Shown here piece by piece: positions 43,429-51,603 of a DNA stretch of 64,000 bases. Both the position numbers and the translations under genes were made by a program. This stretch comes from Arcicella sp038230735 (GTDB lineage: Bacteria; Bacteroidota; Bacteroidia; Cytophagales; Spirosomataceae): NCBI GenBank assembly GCA_038230735.1, contig JBBRMR010000010.1, positions 1 through 64,000 on the forward strand, given 5' to 3'. The first letter of the stretch is position 1; every line of letters starts with the position of its first letter. Under the pieces are notes generated by a model. It saw only the letters and a list, made by a program, of their open reading frames with translations, searched no databases and was not told the origin of the DNA.

Positions 43429-44316
43429 ATGACAACAATAAACGAAAATATAGCCATTAATTCTGCCTCAAAAGCGAAGGCTTATCATGAGTTATTAAAA
43501 TTTAGATTATCTGCCTTGGTAGCTTTCTCGGGTGCTTTTGGTTATTCATTAGCAGTTGATAGAATAGACTGGTGGAAACTAACTTTGATAAGTCTGGGTG
43601 GTTTTTGCATTACAGGAGCAGCTAATATTATTAATCAAATCAAGGAAATTGAATTAGATAAATTGATGAAACGTACTCAGAATCGTCCTTTACCAACTGG
43701 ACGTTTGAGTATAAATGAAGCGGCAATTTTCTGCGTAATTCTGTTTACGATTGCAAGTTATATTCTCTTTTTTGAGTTTAATTATAAAGCGGGTTTATTA
43801 GGCGTTCTTTCGTTTTTACTTTATGGATATGTTTATACACCCTTGAAAAGAGTTGGTCCAATTTCTGTTTTAGCAGGAGCATTTCCTGGGGCATTCCCTC
43901 CGATGATTGGTTGGGTAGCAGCAACGGGACATTTTGGCTTAGAACCGGGAATACTTTTTGCGATACAATTCTTTTGGCAATTTCCCCATTTTTGGGCAAT
44001 TGCTTGGGTTGCCGATGAAGATTATCAAAGGGCAGGATTTAAAATGTTGCCCAATAACGGACACAAAGATTTGCGTACCGCCATGACCATGATGAGCTAT
44101 GCTGTGTTCTTAGTGCCTTGCGGATTTATTCCGCACCTTTTGGGCATGACGGGCGTTAACTCAGCCATAGTAGCGGTAACTTGTGGCGTATTATTTTTAT
44201 CCCAAACATTTTACTTAATGTCAAAACCAACTGATAAAGCGGCTTTGATGTTGATGTTTGGCTCATTTATTTATTTACCAATTGTACAGATTGCTTTTTT
44301 GATGGATAAAATATAG
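43429..44316 (+). CDS. ctaB: Protoheme IX farnesyltransferase (heme O synthase)
   Basis: A 295-residue UbiA-family prenyltransferase that adds a farnesyl group to heme B. Motifs visible are NIINQIKEIELDKLMKRTQNRPLPTGR (the first Asp-rich site in the form N-x-x-E-x-E-x-D), YTPLKRVGPISVLAGAFPGAFPPMIGW and FWQFPHFWAIAWVADEDYQRAGFKMLP, all hallmarks of CtaB/COX10. About seven to nine helices. The frame is open from 43396, but the ATG at 43429 starts just after the ctaA stop and gives the usual N-terminus. Confidence 0.95.
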   Translation: MTTINENIAINSASKAKAYHELLKFRLSALVAFSGAFGYSLAVDRIDWWKLTLISLGGFCITGAANIINQIKEIELDKLMKRTQNRPLPTGRLSINEAAIFCVILFTIASYILFFEFNYKAGLLGVLSFLLYGYVYTPLKRVGPISVLAGAFPGAFPPMIGWVAATGHFGLEPGILFAIQFFWQFPHFWAIAWVADEDYQRAGFKMLPNNGHKDLRTAMTMMSYAVFLVPCGFIPHLLGMTGVNSAIVAVTCGVLFLSQTFYLMSKPTDKAALMLMFGSFIYLPIVQIAFLMDKI

Positions 44317-44352
44317 ACTCAAAAAGCACAAAATATATTGACAAACAAAACC

Positions 44353-44946
44353 ATGACACAAGAACATTTAGCCAATATAAATCTCGACCAGCCAGAAGAA
44401 ACGCTGTCGATGAACCCCAAAAAATTCATGCTTTGGCTTGCCATTGTTTCGATAATGATGATGTTTGCGGGGTGGACTTCGGGGTATTTAGTTCGTAAGG
44501 CGGAAGGGCGTTGGCACGAATTTGAAATACCACAAATCTTTTGGTATTCAACGGCAATCCTTTTAATTAGTAGCGTTTCGATGATTTTTGCCGTGCAAGC
44601 TGCAAAAAAAGACCATTTTAATACGCTTAAAACAGCAATATCTATTACTTTTGTATTCGGAATTGCATTTTTAGTGATGCAAGTATTAGGTTTTTCTGAT
44701 TTAATCCAGAATAAACTCTTCTTTGCGGGTAGCGATGTTGCTTCGTCTTGGCTTTATGCACTTGTAGGTTTACACGCCGCTCACGTGATTTCGGGTTTAG
44801 TCGTGTTATTAATTTCTTTGATTTCGGCTTTTGGATTTAAAAAAGAATCAAAGAATTTATTACGAATTCAGCTTTGTGCTACGTATTGGCATTTCTTGGA
44901 TTTGCTATGGCTGTATTTGTTCTTATTTTTGTATTTCAATAGATAA
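44353..44946 (+). CDS. Cytochrome c oxidase subunit III-like protein, first copy
   Basis: A 197-residue membrane protein with five helices. MLWLAIVSIMMMFAGWTSGYLVRKA is the first, and the last ends YWHFLDLLWLYLFLFLYF, the typical end of oxidase subunit III. A second, longer subunit III gene follows 32 bases downstream; two such genes in a row are usual in Bacteroidota aa3 clusters. The ATG at 44353 is preferred to a TTG at 44338 because the latter adds only five residues (MTNKT). Confidence 0.9.
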   Translation: MTQEHLANINLDQPEETLSMNPKKFMLWLAIVSIMMMFAGWTSGYLVRKAEGRWHEFEIPQIFWYSTAILLISSVSMIFAVQAAKKDHFNTLKTAISITFVFGIAFLVMQVLGFSDLIQNKLFFAGSDVASSWLYALVGLHAAHVISGLVVLLISLISAFGFKKESKNLLRIQLCATYWHFLDLLWLYLFLFLYFNR

Positions 44947-44978
44947 TAAATTTTCTGATAATCATAAAACGTTAAAAA

Positions 44979-45731
44979 ATGTCTGCAATTCATGCTACTG
45001 CCGTTCCTGAAAAATTAACTTGGACGGGTGGTTCAGAACCATTGAAAGCAAGTTATGGAAAACTCATGATGTGGTTTTTCTTACTTTCTGATACTTTTAC
45101 TTTCTCAGCGTTGTTGGTTACTTACGGAATGATTCGTTTCAGTAACAATGCTTATGACGGTGCTCACGATGCTTTTTATTTCTCTACTACGCACTGGCCC
45201 ATTCCTGATAAAGTATTTGCAGCATTGCCATTTTTGCATGGCGTTGAAGCACCTTTAATTTTCGTAGGAATTATGACTTTTATCTTGATTTTCAGTTCGG
45301 TAACAATGGTTTTAGCCGTAGAAGCTGGACACCGTGAAGACCGTGCCGATGTTGAGAAATGGATGTTGTGGACAATCGTGGGTGGTGCTACTTTCTTGGG
45401 TTCACAGGCTTGGGAATGGTCGCACTTTATTCATGGGCCAGAGTTGGCTATTGCTGCAAAAGATATAGCTGGCAAAGCTATCGAAGGGGCAAACTTAGTG
45501 CGTAACCCTTACGGACCTCCTGCCTTCGCAGATTTGTTTTTCTTCATCACAGGTTTTCATGGAACTCACGTATTTTCGGGCGTAATCTTGAATGTCTTAA
45601 TCTTCTTCAATGCCGCAACGGGCGTATATGAGCGTCGTGGACATTATGAAATGGTGGAGAAAGTAGGTCTTTATTGGCACTTTGTAGATTTAGTGTGGGT
45701 ATTTGTATTTACCTTTTTCTATTTGGTGTAA
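44979..45731 (+). CDS. ctaE: Cytochrome c oxidase subunit III, second copy
   Basis: A 250-residue membrane subunit of the oxidase. Hydrophobic helices include KLMMWFFLLSDTFTFSALLVTYGMI and PLIFVGIMTFILIFSSVTMVLA. GSQAWEWSHFIHG, FFITGFHGTHVFSGVILNVLIFF and the terminal LYWHFVDLVWVFVFTFFYLV are diagnostic subunit III motifs. Subunit III does not bind metals but supports proton uptake and stability. The pairing with the shorter upstream copy suggests a heteromeric arrangement; this is inference. Confidence 0.95.
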   Translation: MSAIHATAVPEKLTWTGGSEPLKASYGKLMMWFFLLSDTFTFSALLVTYGMIRFSNNAYDGAHDAFYFSTTHWPIPDKVFAALPFLHGVEAPLIFVGIMTFILIFSSVTMVLAVEAGHREDRADVEKWMLWTIVGGATFLGSQAWEWSHFIHGPELAIAAKDIAGKAIEGANLVRNPYGPPAFADLFFFITGFHGTHVFSGVILNVLIFFNAATGVYERRGHYEMVEKVGLYWHFVDLVWVFVFTFFYLV

Positions 45732-45815
45732 TCTAAAAATATTAAGTATTAGGTATTCATATGATATGTTTACCTAAACTATTAATCATTAACTGTTAAT
45801 TATCAACTGAATAAA

Positions 45816-46133
45816 ATGGCAGCATACGCAGAAACAAACGAAACTGAAACAAAAGTGATTGCACCCGCACAGACAGGAGCAATTTGGAAAACCTTTTGGA
45901 TACTATTGATATTGACCGCAATCGAATTTGCGATTGCCTTTAATATGCCAAATAACCGCATTCGAGTAGGTATCTTTGCTACGATGACCATCGTGAAAGC
46001 ATTTTTCATTGTGGGTGAATTTATGCACTTGAAGCAAGAAGCAAAGACTTTGATTTGGGCAGTATTATTTCCCATAATCACGATTGCATGGTTATTGGTA
46101 GCTTTGCTTTTGGAAGGTGGAGCTCATCGGTAA
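45816..46133 (+). CDS. Cytochrome c oxidase subunit IV (prokaryotic type)
   Basis: A 105-residue membrane protein with three helices: IWKTFWILLILTAIEFAIAF, IRVGIFATMTIVKAFFIVGEFMHL and TLIWAVLFPIITIAWLLVALLLEG. The segment FFIVGEFMHLKQEAK with its Met-His pair is typical of the small COX4_pro (PF03626) subunit. It follows subunit III after 84 bases, as expected in an oxidase operon. Confidence 0.9.
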   Translation: MAAYAETNETETKVIAPAQTGAIWKTFWILLILTAIEFAIAFNMPNNRIRVGIFATMTIVKAFFIVGEFMHLKQEAKTLIWAVLFPIITIAWLLVALLLEGGAHR

Positions 46134-46321
46134 TATGTAGCACGGGAATATTCTCTTGAGTGTAGTACACAAAATAAATATTTAGAAAATTCATTTACAT
46201 TTTAAAACCATTGTCTCAACAATAGCGTTATAAATTTGTAATACGGATTTTAATAAAGAGGTTTGTGGTCATTAAGTGAATAAATAATTTGTTGCTTATT
46301 TGCCAATAACTGACACAAAAT

Positions 46322-47050
46322 ATGTCTCAAAGAACTATCAAAGCTGGAATCCTAATCGCTGCATTAGTTGTTCCAGCTTTAATTTTTTTATACCTCAAAG
46401 GATTTGGGGAAAATCATTACAATTTGCCCTACATGATTCCATTAACGGATTCTACCACGGGAAATGTGATGATGAAAAAAAACTCAAATCCAATGTGGAA
46501 TCAACCCGAAATGGACACTGTTTTTCATACAATTCCAAACTGGAAATTGACGGATGAAAATAGTAAAGAGTTTTTAGGAGAATCCTTGAAAGGAAAAATC
46601 TATGTTGCTGACTTCTTTTTTACTCGTTGTGGGTCTATTTGCCCAAAAATGTCCACAGAACTTACCCGTGTGCAAGATACTTTTTCAAAGGAAGATGAAG
46701 TTCAATTGGCTTCTTTTTCAGTTGATCCAACCCATGATACGCCCGAAATATTGAGAGAATACGCCAAGAAATATGATGCCAAAGCGGGGAAATGGCATTT
46801 TTTGACGGGTACAAAAACCCAAATTTATCCATTGGCGGTGAAAGGTTATTTTATTCCAGTGGCGGATGCTTCGGAATATGATAAAGCTATCAAATCGCCA
46901 GATGAGACTTTTATTCATTCCGAAAAACTTATTTTAGTTGATAAAGAAGGGCATATCAGAGGTTTTTATGACGGAACGGACAAGAAAGATGTGGATAGAT
47001 TAGTTTTAGAAATTAGAGTTTTATTGAAAATTTACGATACTCCAAATTAA
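46322..47050 (+). CDS. SCO1/SenC copper chaperone for CuA assembly
   Basis: A 242-residue membrane-anchored thioredoxin-like protein. An N-terminal helix (IKAGILIAALVVPALIFLYL) is followed by the thioredoxin fold with the copper-binding CxxxC in ADFFFTRCGSICPKM, the strand FSVDPTHDTPEILREYAKKYDA, and the conserved His in DETFIHSEKLILVDKEG. Sco proteins load or reduce CuA of oxidase subunit II, which is encoded here about 6 kb upstream. It is separated from the DUF420 gene by four bases, so both are likely co-transcribed. Confidence 0.94.
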   Translation: MSQRTIKAGILIAALVVPALIFLYLKGFGENHYNLPYMIPLTDSTTGNVMMKKNSNPMWNQPEMDTVFHTIPNWKLTDENSKEFLGESLKGKIYVADFFFTRCGSICPKMSTELTRVQDTFSKEDEVQLASFSVDPTHDTPEILREYAKKYDAKAGKWHFLTGTKTQIYPLAVKGYFIPVADASEYDKAIKSPDETFIHSEKLILVDKEGHIRGFYDGTDKKDVDRLVLEIRVLLKIYDTPN

Positions 47051-47054
47051 GAAA

Positions 47055-47594
47055 ATGACTTCATTAATAGTAGAAAAAAGCACAAAAAACGAAAAAGTAT
47101 TAAACATCCTTTCCATCGCCATTCCAGTAGCGGTAGCGTTATTGATTGGCATAAGAACAAAGATTGATTTAGGAGCTTGGACGAAGGTTTTGCCACACGT
47201 AATTGGATTACTAAATACCACAACCTCTATGACGTTGATTGCTGGATTTATTTTTATTAAAAACAAAAATGTTAAAGGGCATCGTCAAATGATGGGGCTT
47301 TCTTTTGTGCAAGGAGCATTATTTTTGGTTCTATATATTTTGTATCATGTTTCTAATCCTTCAACGCCTTATGGAGGGGAAGGCATTATGCGAACCATTT
47401 ATTATCCATTATTAGTTTCGCACATCACGCTTTCAATTGGCGTGGTGTGGTTTGTATTGAGAGCCGTTTATTTTGCTTTGAGCGGACAATTTGAAGCACA
47501 TAAACGTATTGTGAAATGGACATTCCCTTTGTGGTTATACGTGTCTGTTACGGGCGTGATAGTTTATTTGATGATTTCACCATATTATGTTTAG
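47055..47594 (+). CDS. DUF420 membrane protein (CtaM-like)
   Basis: A 179-residue protein with about five helices: VLNILSIAIPVAVALLIGI, VLPHVIGLLNTTTSMTLIAGFIFI, GLSFVQGALFLVLYILYHVS, LLVSHITLSIGVVWFVLRAVYFAL, and WTFPLWLYVSVTGVIVYLMI. Conserved His residues (LPHVIG, KGHRQMMG, YHVSNP, SHITLS) could hold copper or heme. DUF420 includes Bacillus/Staphylococcus CtaM, needed for aa3-type oxidase activity, which fits its place after the Sco gene. The precise function is unknown. Confidence 0.9.
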   Translation: MTSLIVEKSTKNEKVLNILSIAIPVAVALLIGIRTKIDLGAWTKVLPHVIGLLNTTTSMTLIAGFIFIKNKNVKGHRQMMGLSFVQGALFLVLYILYHVSNPSTPYGGEGIMRTIYYPLLVSHITLSIGVVWFVLRAVYFALSGQFEAHKRIVKWTFPLWLYVSVTGVIVYLMISPYYV

Positions 47595-47598
47595 ATTT

Positions 47599-47868
47599 AT
47601 GAAAAAGATAATATTTAGTACCATTTTATTCATCATTGCCCAAGCCACAACTTTTGGGCAGTGTGCCATGTGCAGAATGACAGTAGAAAGTACCGTTTCT
47701 GACGGTAGAAGCAAGATTGCATCAAACCTAAACAGTGGGATTTTGTACTTGCTTTCCGCTCCTTATTTAGCGGTAGTAATTATAGGATATTTGTGGTGGA
47801 GTAGTTCAAAGAAAAATATGTCTCCGCAAACGATTTTGAGACAGCGGATTCGGAAGGCATTTAGTTAA
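47599..47868 (+). CDS. Small membrane protein with CAMC motif, last gene of the oxidase cluster
   Basis: An 89-residue protein from the ATG at 47599 (MKKIIFSTILFIIAQATTFGQ signal peptide). The mature N-terminus begins CAMCRMTVESTVSDG, with a CxxC suited to metal binding or redox, then NLNSGILYLLSAPYLAVVIIGYLWW as a single membrane helix and a basic tail (RQRIRKAF). It starts four bases after the DUF420 stop. I know similar small proteins in Bacteroidota oxidase loci but no function. Periplasmic exposure of the CxxC beside a Sco gene suggests a link with copper handling (inference). Confidence 0.8.
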   Translation: MKKIIFSTILFIIAQATTFGQCAMCRMTVESTVSDGRSKIASNLNSGILYLLSAPYLAVVIIGYLWWSSSKKNMSPQTILRQRIRKAFS

Positions 47869-47885
47869 TTAATGGTTAATACTTG

Positions 47886-47927
47886 AAAAGCCCGATTTGG
47901 AAATTTTGTCTGAATCGGGCTTTTTTT
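47886..47927 (+). terminator. Strong terminator ending the oxidase cluster
   Basis: AAAAGCCCGATT (47886-47897) and AATCGGGCTTTT (47913-47924 onward) form a perfect stem, followed by a run of seven T. Confidence 0.85.
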
Positions 47928-48092
47928 GCATAAAATCCTTATAAATAATGAGTTCGAGATTTTTTATTTCAATGGTTCATAGTTAAAATGTACATAAACT
48001 TAAAAATCATCTACTCCCATGCAACCTTTCTTTCATCTGTTTCATCTTGAATATAATTAACCTCAAAGCCAACATTAAACCAAAACAGTATC

Positions 48093-48644
48093 GTGAAACT
48101 TTTACAATTATTTCAAAGTGAAGAAGCCTTGGTAAAAGCCTGTCAGAAAGGCGATCCAAAAGCTCAACGACGAGTCTATGAAAAATATGCTCCGAAGATG
48201 CTCGGAATATGTTTCAGATACGTTCACGATGATTTTGAGGCAGAGGGAATTATGATTGAAGGCTTCGTGAGGGTGTTTGCTAAGATAGAAAGTTTTAAAT
48301 TAGAGGGAAGTTTTGAGGGTTGGGTTCAGCGGATAATGGTCAATGAATCTTTAATGTATTTGAGAAGTAATAAAAAATATCAATTTGAAACCAGTTACGA
48401 CCAAATTCTATATGAACCAGAACCCGAACAATTCAGAACCGACCTCGAAACCCAAGACCTTTTGAAATTGATAGAAAATTTACCGATTGGTTATAGAACA
48501 GTTTTCAACCTCTACGCCATCGAAGGATATTCACACGCTGAAATTGCCAAACAATTAGGCATCACCGAAAGTACCTCAAAATCGCAACTCTCACGGGCGA
48601 GGGTCGTTTTGCAGAATGAATTAATGAAGGTTGCAAGTTTGTAG
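48093..48644 (+). CDS. ECF-type RNA polymerase sigma factor
   Basis: A 183-residue sigma-70-family factor with GTG as start codon. Region 2 covers ALVKACQKGDPKAQRRVYEKYAPKMLGICFRYVHDDFEAEGIMIEGFVRVFAKI (shown in parts), and region 4 LPIGYRTVFNLYAIEGYSHAEIAKQLGI with TESTSKSQLSRARVVLQ as recognition helix. The canonical acidic DVxQE motif is changed to FEAEGIMIEGF, a variation common in Bacteroidota. It lies 112 bases before an anti-sigma-like gene and an outer-membrane-type gene, an arrangement like that at 5762-8562. Confidence 0.92.
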   Translation: MKLLQLFQSEEALVKACQKGDPKAQRRVYEKYAPKMLGICFRYVHDDFEAEGIMIEGFVRVFAKIESFKLEGSFEGWVQRIMVNESLMYLRSNKKYQFETSYDQILYEPEPEQFRTDLETQDLLKLIENLPIGYRTVFNLYAIEGYSHAEIAKQLGITESTSKSQLSRARVVLQNELMKVASL

Positions 48645-48740
48645 GGGCGACCCTACGTGTTCTCCCAGTATCCGTAGGGTGAATGGTATTCGCCCAAGAC
48701 CATACAATTTGGGCGAACACATAGATTCGCCCCAACGATA
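48641..48740. repeat. Palindromic GTAGGGGCGA / TTCGCCC repeat after the sigma gene
   Basis: GTAGGG-GCGA-CCCTAC (48641-48656), a second GTAGGG word, then TTCGCCCAA (48689-48697) paired with TTGGGCGAA (48709-48717) and ATTCGCCCC. The sigma stop codon lies in the first palindrome. This looks like a dispersed REP-type intergenic repeat. Confidence 0.55.
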
Positions 48741-48756
48741 AAAATCGAAAAAGAAA

Positions 48757-49530
48757 ATGAAAAATATAGATAAAATATTCAACGAATCCCTAAAAAACTA
48801 CGAGCGTCAGCCACGCACGGAGGCATGGGAGAAATTGCAAGCAAGACTTGAAAAAAAGGATAGCAAAATTTTGCCTTTGTGGTGGAAATATGCTTCTGCG
48901 GCTTCGGTTGCCTTACTTTTGGGTGTAGGTGGGTATTGGTTTACTTCGCAAAAGAAAGTTCAAAATGATTGGGCTATTGTTTTGGATAAACCTGTTTTGA
49001 AGAAAGAGGTTGAGATAGTTAAACAAGTAGAAGTTGCTAAGATTAAAGATGTTAAATCTGAAAAAAAGATAATAAAAATTTCTTGCCCAATAGGAGAAAT
49101 AAATATTAATTCAAATATCAGCCCCGTGGCTGGTGTTCACTGGGACACACAGTTCAGTCCACCTGTGCGTAAGCAAACACAAGATTTAGACAATCAAAAT
49201 AATCCAATTATAGCCTTAGAAACCATAAAAACAAAAACACCACCCGAAGAAAACACCATAGTTTTAGTCCTTGAAAATACTAAACCTAAAAAGGAAGAAG
49301 AAACCATCGTTTTGAATTTTGTTGATACAAAGGTTGAAATGGTAGCTCAAAACATTGAACCTGAAAAAAAACAAAGTCGAGTAGGTAAAATTTGGGAGCA
49401 ATTGAAAAGAGCTAAAAATGGCGAGAATGTGAATTGGGGCGAAGTGGGTGTAAAACCACAAAAAGTATTAGCCCGAGCCGATGCAAAAATTGAAAATGCT
49501 TTGACCAGAGGGGAAAGTAATGACAGATAA
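48757..49530 (+). CDS. Probable membrane anti-sigma-like protein
   Basis: A 257-residue protein with a short cytoplasmic N-terminus (KIFNESLKNYERQPRTEAWEKLQARLEKK), one membrane helix at about residues 46-65 (YASAASVALLLGVGGYWFTS) and a charged periplasmic part rich in Lys, Glu and Val (for example VEIVKQVEVAKIKDVKSEKK). The N-terminal motif YExxPxxxxWxxLxARL is the same type found twice in the anti-sigma-like protein at 7508-8050. Position after a sigma gene supports the call; no zinc-binding anti-sigma motif is present. The function is inferred. Confidence 0.7.
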   Translation: MKNIDKIFNESLKNYERQPRTEAWEKLQARLEKKDSKILPLWWKYASAASVALLLGVGGYWFTSQKKVQNDWAIVLDKPVLKKEVEIVKQVEVAKIKDVKSEKKIIKISCPIGEININSNISPVAGVHWDTQFSPPVRKQTQDLDNQNNPIIALETIKTKTPPEENTIVLVLENTKPKKEEETIVLNFVDTKVEMVAQNIEPEKKQSRVGKIWEQLKRAKNGENVNWGEVGVKPQKVLARADAKIENALTRGESNDR

Positions 49531-49670
49531 TTTTTAGACAAATATTTGATAATCAGTAATTAAAAAAATATTCTTCAATGATGCAACCTTATTATTATAC
49601 CCTGCATCTTCAATAGATAAATCAAAAGTTTCAATAAAAGAAACTCTAAACATTTTAAAAAATCAGAACC

Positions 49671-50861
49671 ATGAATACATTAATCACCATGAAAATCCTA
49701 AAAGGACTTAGTTTTTCAATTATCGCAACATTAACGTTAATTTTCGTCAGTAACTTTCAAGCAAATGCCAAAGTTAGCGAAACCGATTCGACCATTATCA
49801 GTATTGACAAACGCAACCAAACGCTTCTTAATCAGCAAAATAACCGAACGCTCAAAGAAAATATCCAGGACTTATTCCAAAAAAGTGGAATGATTTTGGA
49901 TGATGATACTTGGAGAGGAATCCGCCGAATTGTCAATTCAGATTTGAATAAAGATACCCTTCTGGTCATTACGCAAAGCAATAAAACCATCAAAATCGTT
50001 ATCAATACCAACACCAAAGGCGAAAACAGAACCATTAATGATAATGGAAATACTGAACATAGAAACGGGAAAGACAAACAAGTCAGTGTTGGATTGGGTG
50101 GCGTAGTAGTAAAAGACGGTAAAGACGAAGTGAGAATAGGTCGGAATGGCGTTTACGTCAATGAAGGAGGTAAAGAGACCAATATTATGATTGGAGATTC
50201 CGCCAAAAGAAACCGCCGAGACCGTGAATTCAGTAGTCGTTCAGGATTTAATATTTATTTGGGCTTTAATGCTTTCACCAATACTAATAGTATCAGCGGA
50301 GGATATAGCCCAAAAGATTTTGAATTAAGCCCCTTCGGTTCAAGATACTTCGGTTTCGGTTGGACACGTAGCGGAACAATCAGCAAAGGCACAAATGCCG
50401 CCTTCAAAATCAGCTACGGCTTGGAAGTTTCATGGTATAATTTTATGTTTGAAAATAATAATTTCTTGGTAAAAAATACCAATGAAATCAGTTTCGCAAA
50501 CTATCAAAATGCACAAGGGAATGTGGCAGAATTATGTAGAAACAAATTAACCGTTGCCAGCTTCAATATACCCGTTATGCCCTACGTTGCCTTCAAAAAG
50601 AATAGTATCGTAACGTACATAGCCGCAGGAGGTTACGTAGGTTATCGGGTGGATAGTTATACCAAAAATATAAAAGTCGATTCAGGCGAAAAAACATGGA
50701 ATCATAGTAGCTTCTTTTTGAACAACTTACGCTACGGATTAGCCTTTGAGTTAGGTTTAAAAAACTTCCCTGACCTATTTGTGAATTATGATTTAAACAG
50801 TATGTTCCAAGACGGCAGAGGACCAAAAGTGGGGGGAATTAGCTTTGGAATTAGATTGTAG
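49671..50861 (+). CDS. Secreted outer-membrane-type protein of the second sigma set
   Basis: A 396-residue protein with a signal peptide (LSFSIIATLTLIFVSNFQANA); either ATG at 49671 or 49689 could be used. A helical and Asn/Lys-rich N-terminal half (TLLNQQNNRTLKENIQDLFQK, then KTIKIVINTNTKGENRTI) leads into beta strands typical of an outer-membrane barrel: GFNIYLGFNAFTNTNS, AAFKISYGLEVSWYNFMF, VTYIAAGGYVGYRVD, LRYGLAFELGLKNFPDLFVNYDL and a terminal GISFGIRL. I do not recognise a named family. It is probably controlled by the sigma factor two genes upstream, and it ends before a strong terminator. Confidence 0.75.
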   Translation: MNTLITMKILKGLSFSIIATLTLIFVSNFQANAKVSETDSTIISIDKRNQTLLNQQNNRTLKENIQDLFQKSGMILDDDTWRGIRRIVNSDLNKDTLLVITQSNKTIKIVINTNTKGENRTINDNGNTEHRNGKDKQVSVGLGGVVVKDGKDEVRIGRNGVYVNEGGKETNIMIGDSAKRNRRDREFSSRSGFNIYLGFNAFTNTNSISGGYSPKDFELSPFGSRYFGFGWTRSGTISKGTNAAFKISYGLEVSWYNFMFENNNFLVKNTNEISFANYQNAQGNVAELCRNKLTVASFNIPVMPYVAFKKNSIVTYIAAGGYVGYRVDSYTKNIKVDSGEKTWNHSSFFLNNLRYGLAFELGLKNFPDLFVNYDLNSMFQDGRGPKVGGISFGIRL

Positions 50862-50867
50862 ATTACG

Positions 50868-50962
50868 AGGAGAAAAGGAGGAAGGAAAAAGGGAAGAAAG
50901 ATTGAAATTAGTAAAATTTCGCCTTTCCCCTGTTTTCCTTCCTCCTTTTCTCCTTTTTTTTC
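50868..50962 (+). terminator. Very long terminator hairpin
   Basis: Perfect 22-base arms at 50868-50889 and 50933-50954 (purine-rich AGGAGAAAAGGAGG side, pyrimidine-rich side) with inner GGGAA/TTCCC pairing and a run of eight T afterwards. Confidence 0.8.
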
Positions 50963-50982
50963 ATATTTTTTTGACACAACCT

Positions 50983-51012
50983 TTGACTTAATAGAAAATA
51001 CGCTTACCTTTG
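50983..51012 (+). promoter_or_regulatory. Promoter of the tRNA-tuf cluster
   Basis: TTG (50983-50985), 19-base spacer, TACCTTTG (51005-51012): a clean consensus match, 51 bases before tRNA-Tyr. Confidence 0.7.
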
Positions 51013-51062
51013 CACACTCTTTCACTGAAATGCCAAAAGAGGGTGTTGCAAGAAAAGAAAAT

Positions 51063-51145
51063 GGGGGTGTACCAGAGTGGCCAAATGGGGCAGACTGTAA
51101 CTCTGCTGGAGTATTCCTTCGGTGGTTCGAATCCATCCGCCCCCA
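51063..51145 (+). tRNA. tRNA-Tyr (GTA)
   Basis: Acceptor GGGGGTG pairs with CGCCCCC; the anticodon loop holds GTA in CAGACTGTAACTCTG; a long variable arm (GGAGTATTCC) is typical of tRNA-Tyr; the T-arm is GGTTCGAATCC. The 3' CCA is not encoded. Confidence 0.93.
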
Positions 51146-51187
51146 CAAACAATTAACGATAATCAATTATCCGTTCATAAGTTTTGT

Positions 51188-51195
51188 TATCTTTG
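51188..51195 (+). promoter_or_regulatory. Possible -7 element before tRNA-Gly
   Basis: TATCTTTG matches TAnnTTTG, 39 bases before tRNA-Gly, but no TTG lies at the right distance. It sits in the loop of an AATTAACGATAATCAATTATC / GATAATTGTTAATTGATAATTG inverted repeat (about 51150-51227). Confidence 0.3.
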
Positions 51196-51233
51196 TAGAA
51201 GATAATTGTTAATTGATAATTGTTCACTGACAA

Positions 51234-51306
51234 GCGGGAGTAGCTCATTTGGTAGAGCGATAGCCTTCCAAGCTATAGGTGGCGAGTTCGAGCCTCGTCT
51301 CCCGCT
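51234..51306 (+). tRNA. tRNA-Gly (TCC)
   Basis: Acceptor GCGGGAG pairs with CTCCCGC. The anticodon stem ATAGC/GCTAT encloses CTTCCAA with anticodon TCC. The T-arm is GAGTTCGAGCCTC. CCA is encoded directly after (51307-51309). Confidence 0.94.
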
Positions 51307-51411
51307 CCAATTTTTTGGAACAAGAATAAGTGGTTGATTGTTGATTGGTTAATAGTTATTTGTTTAGCTAAGGACAATTAATAATCGACCATTTGTGTTT
51401 TTTTGGCAATT

Positions 51412-51483
<72 letters not shown>

Positions 51484-51603
51484 CGAATCAATGAGCAATT
51501 TGCAATTAACAATTATCATTTCTGGTAACTGTTAATTAATAACTGTTAATTGTAATAATCGTTTTTTCATTCTTTTTATAAAATCAAATTAAGAACAAAT
51601 ATC

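Noticed and set aside
50786..51166. 126-codon minus-strand frame across the terminator and tRNA-Tyr
   Set aside because: It covers a terminator hairpin and a tRNA gene and contains a translated poly-purine repeat, so it is not a gene.
51030..51212. 60-codon plus-strand frame over tRNA-Tyr
   Set aside because: The tRNA explains the sequence.
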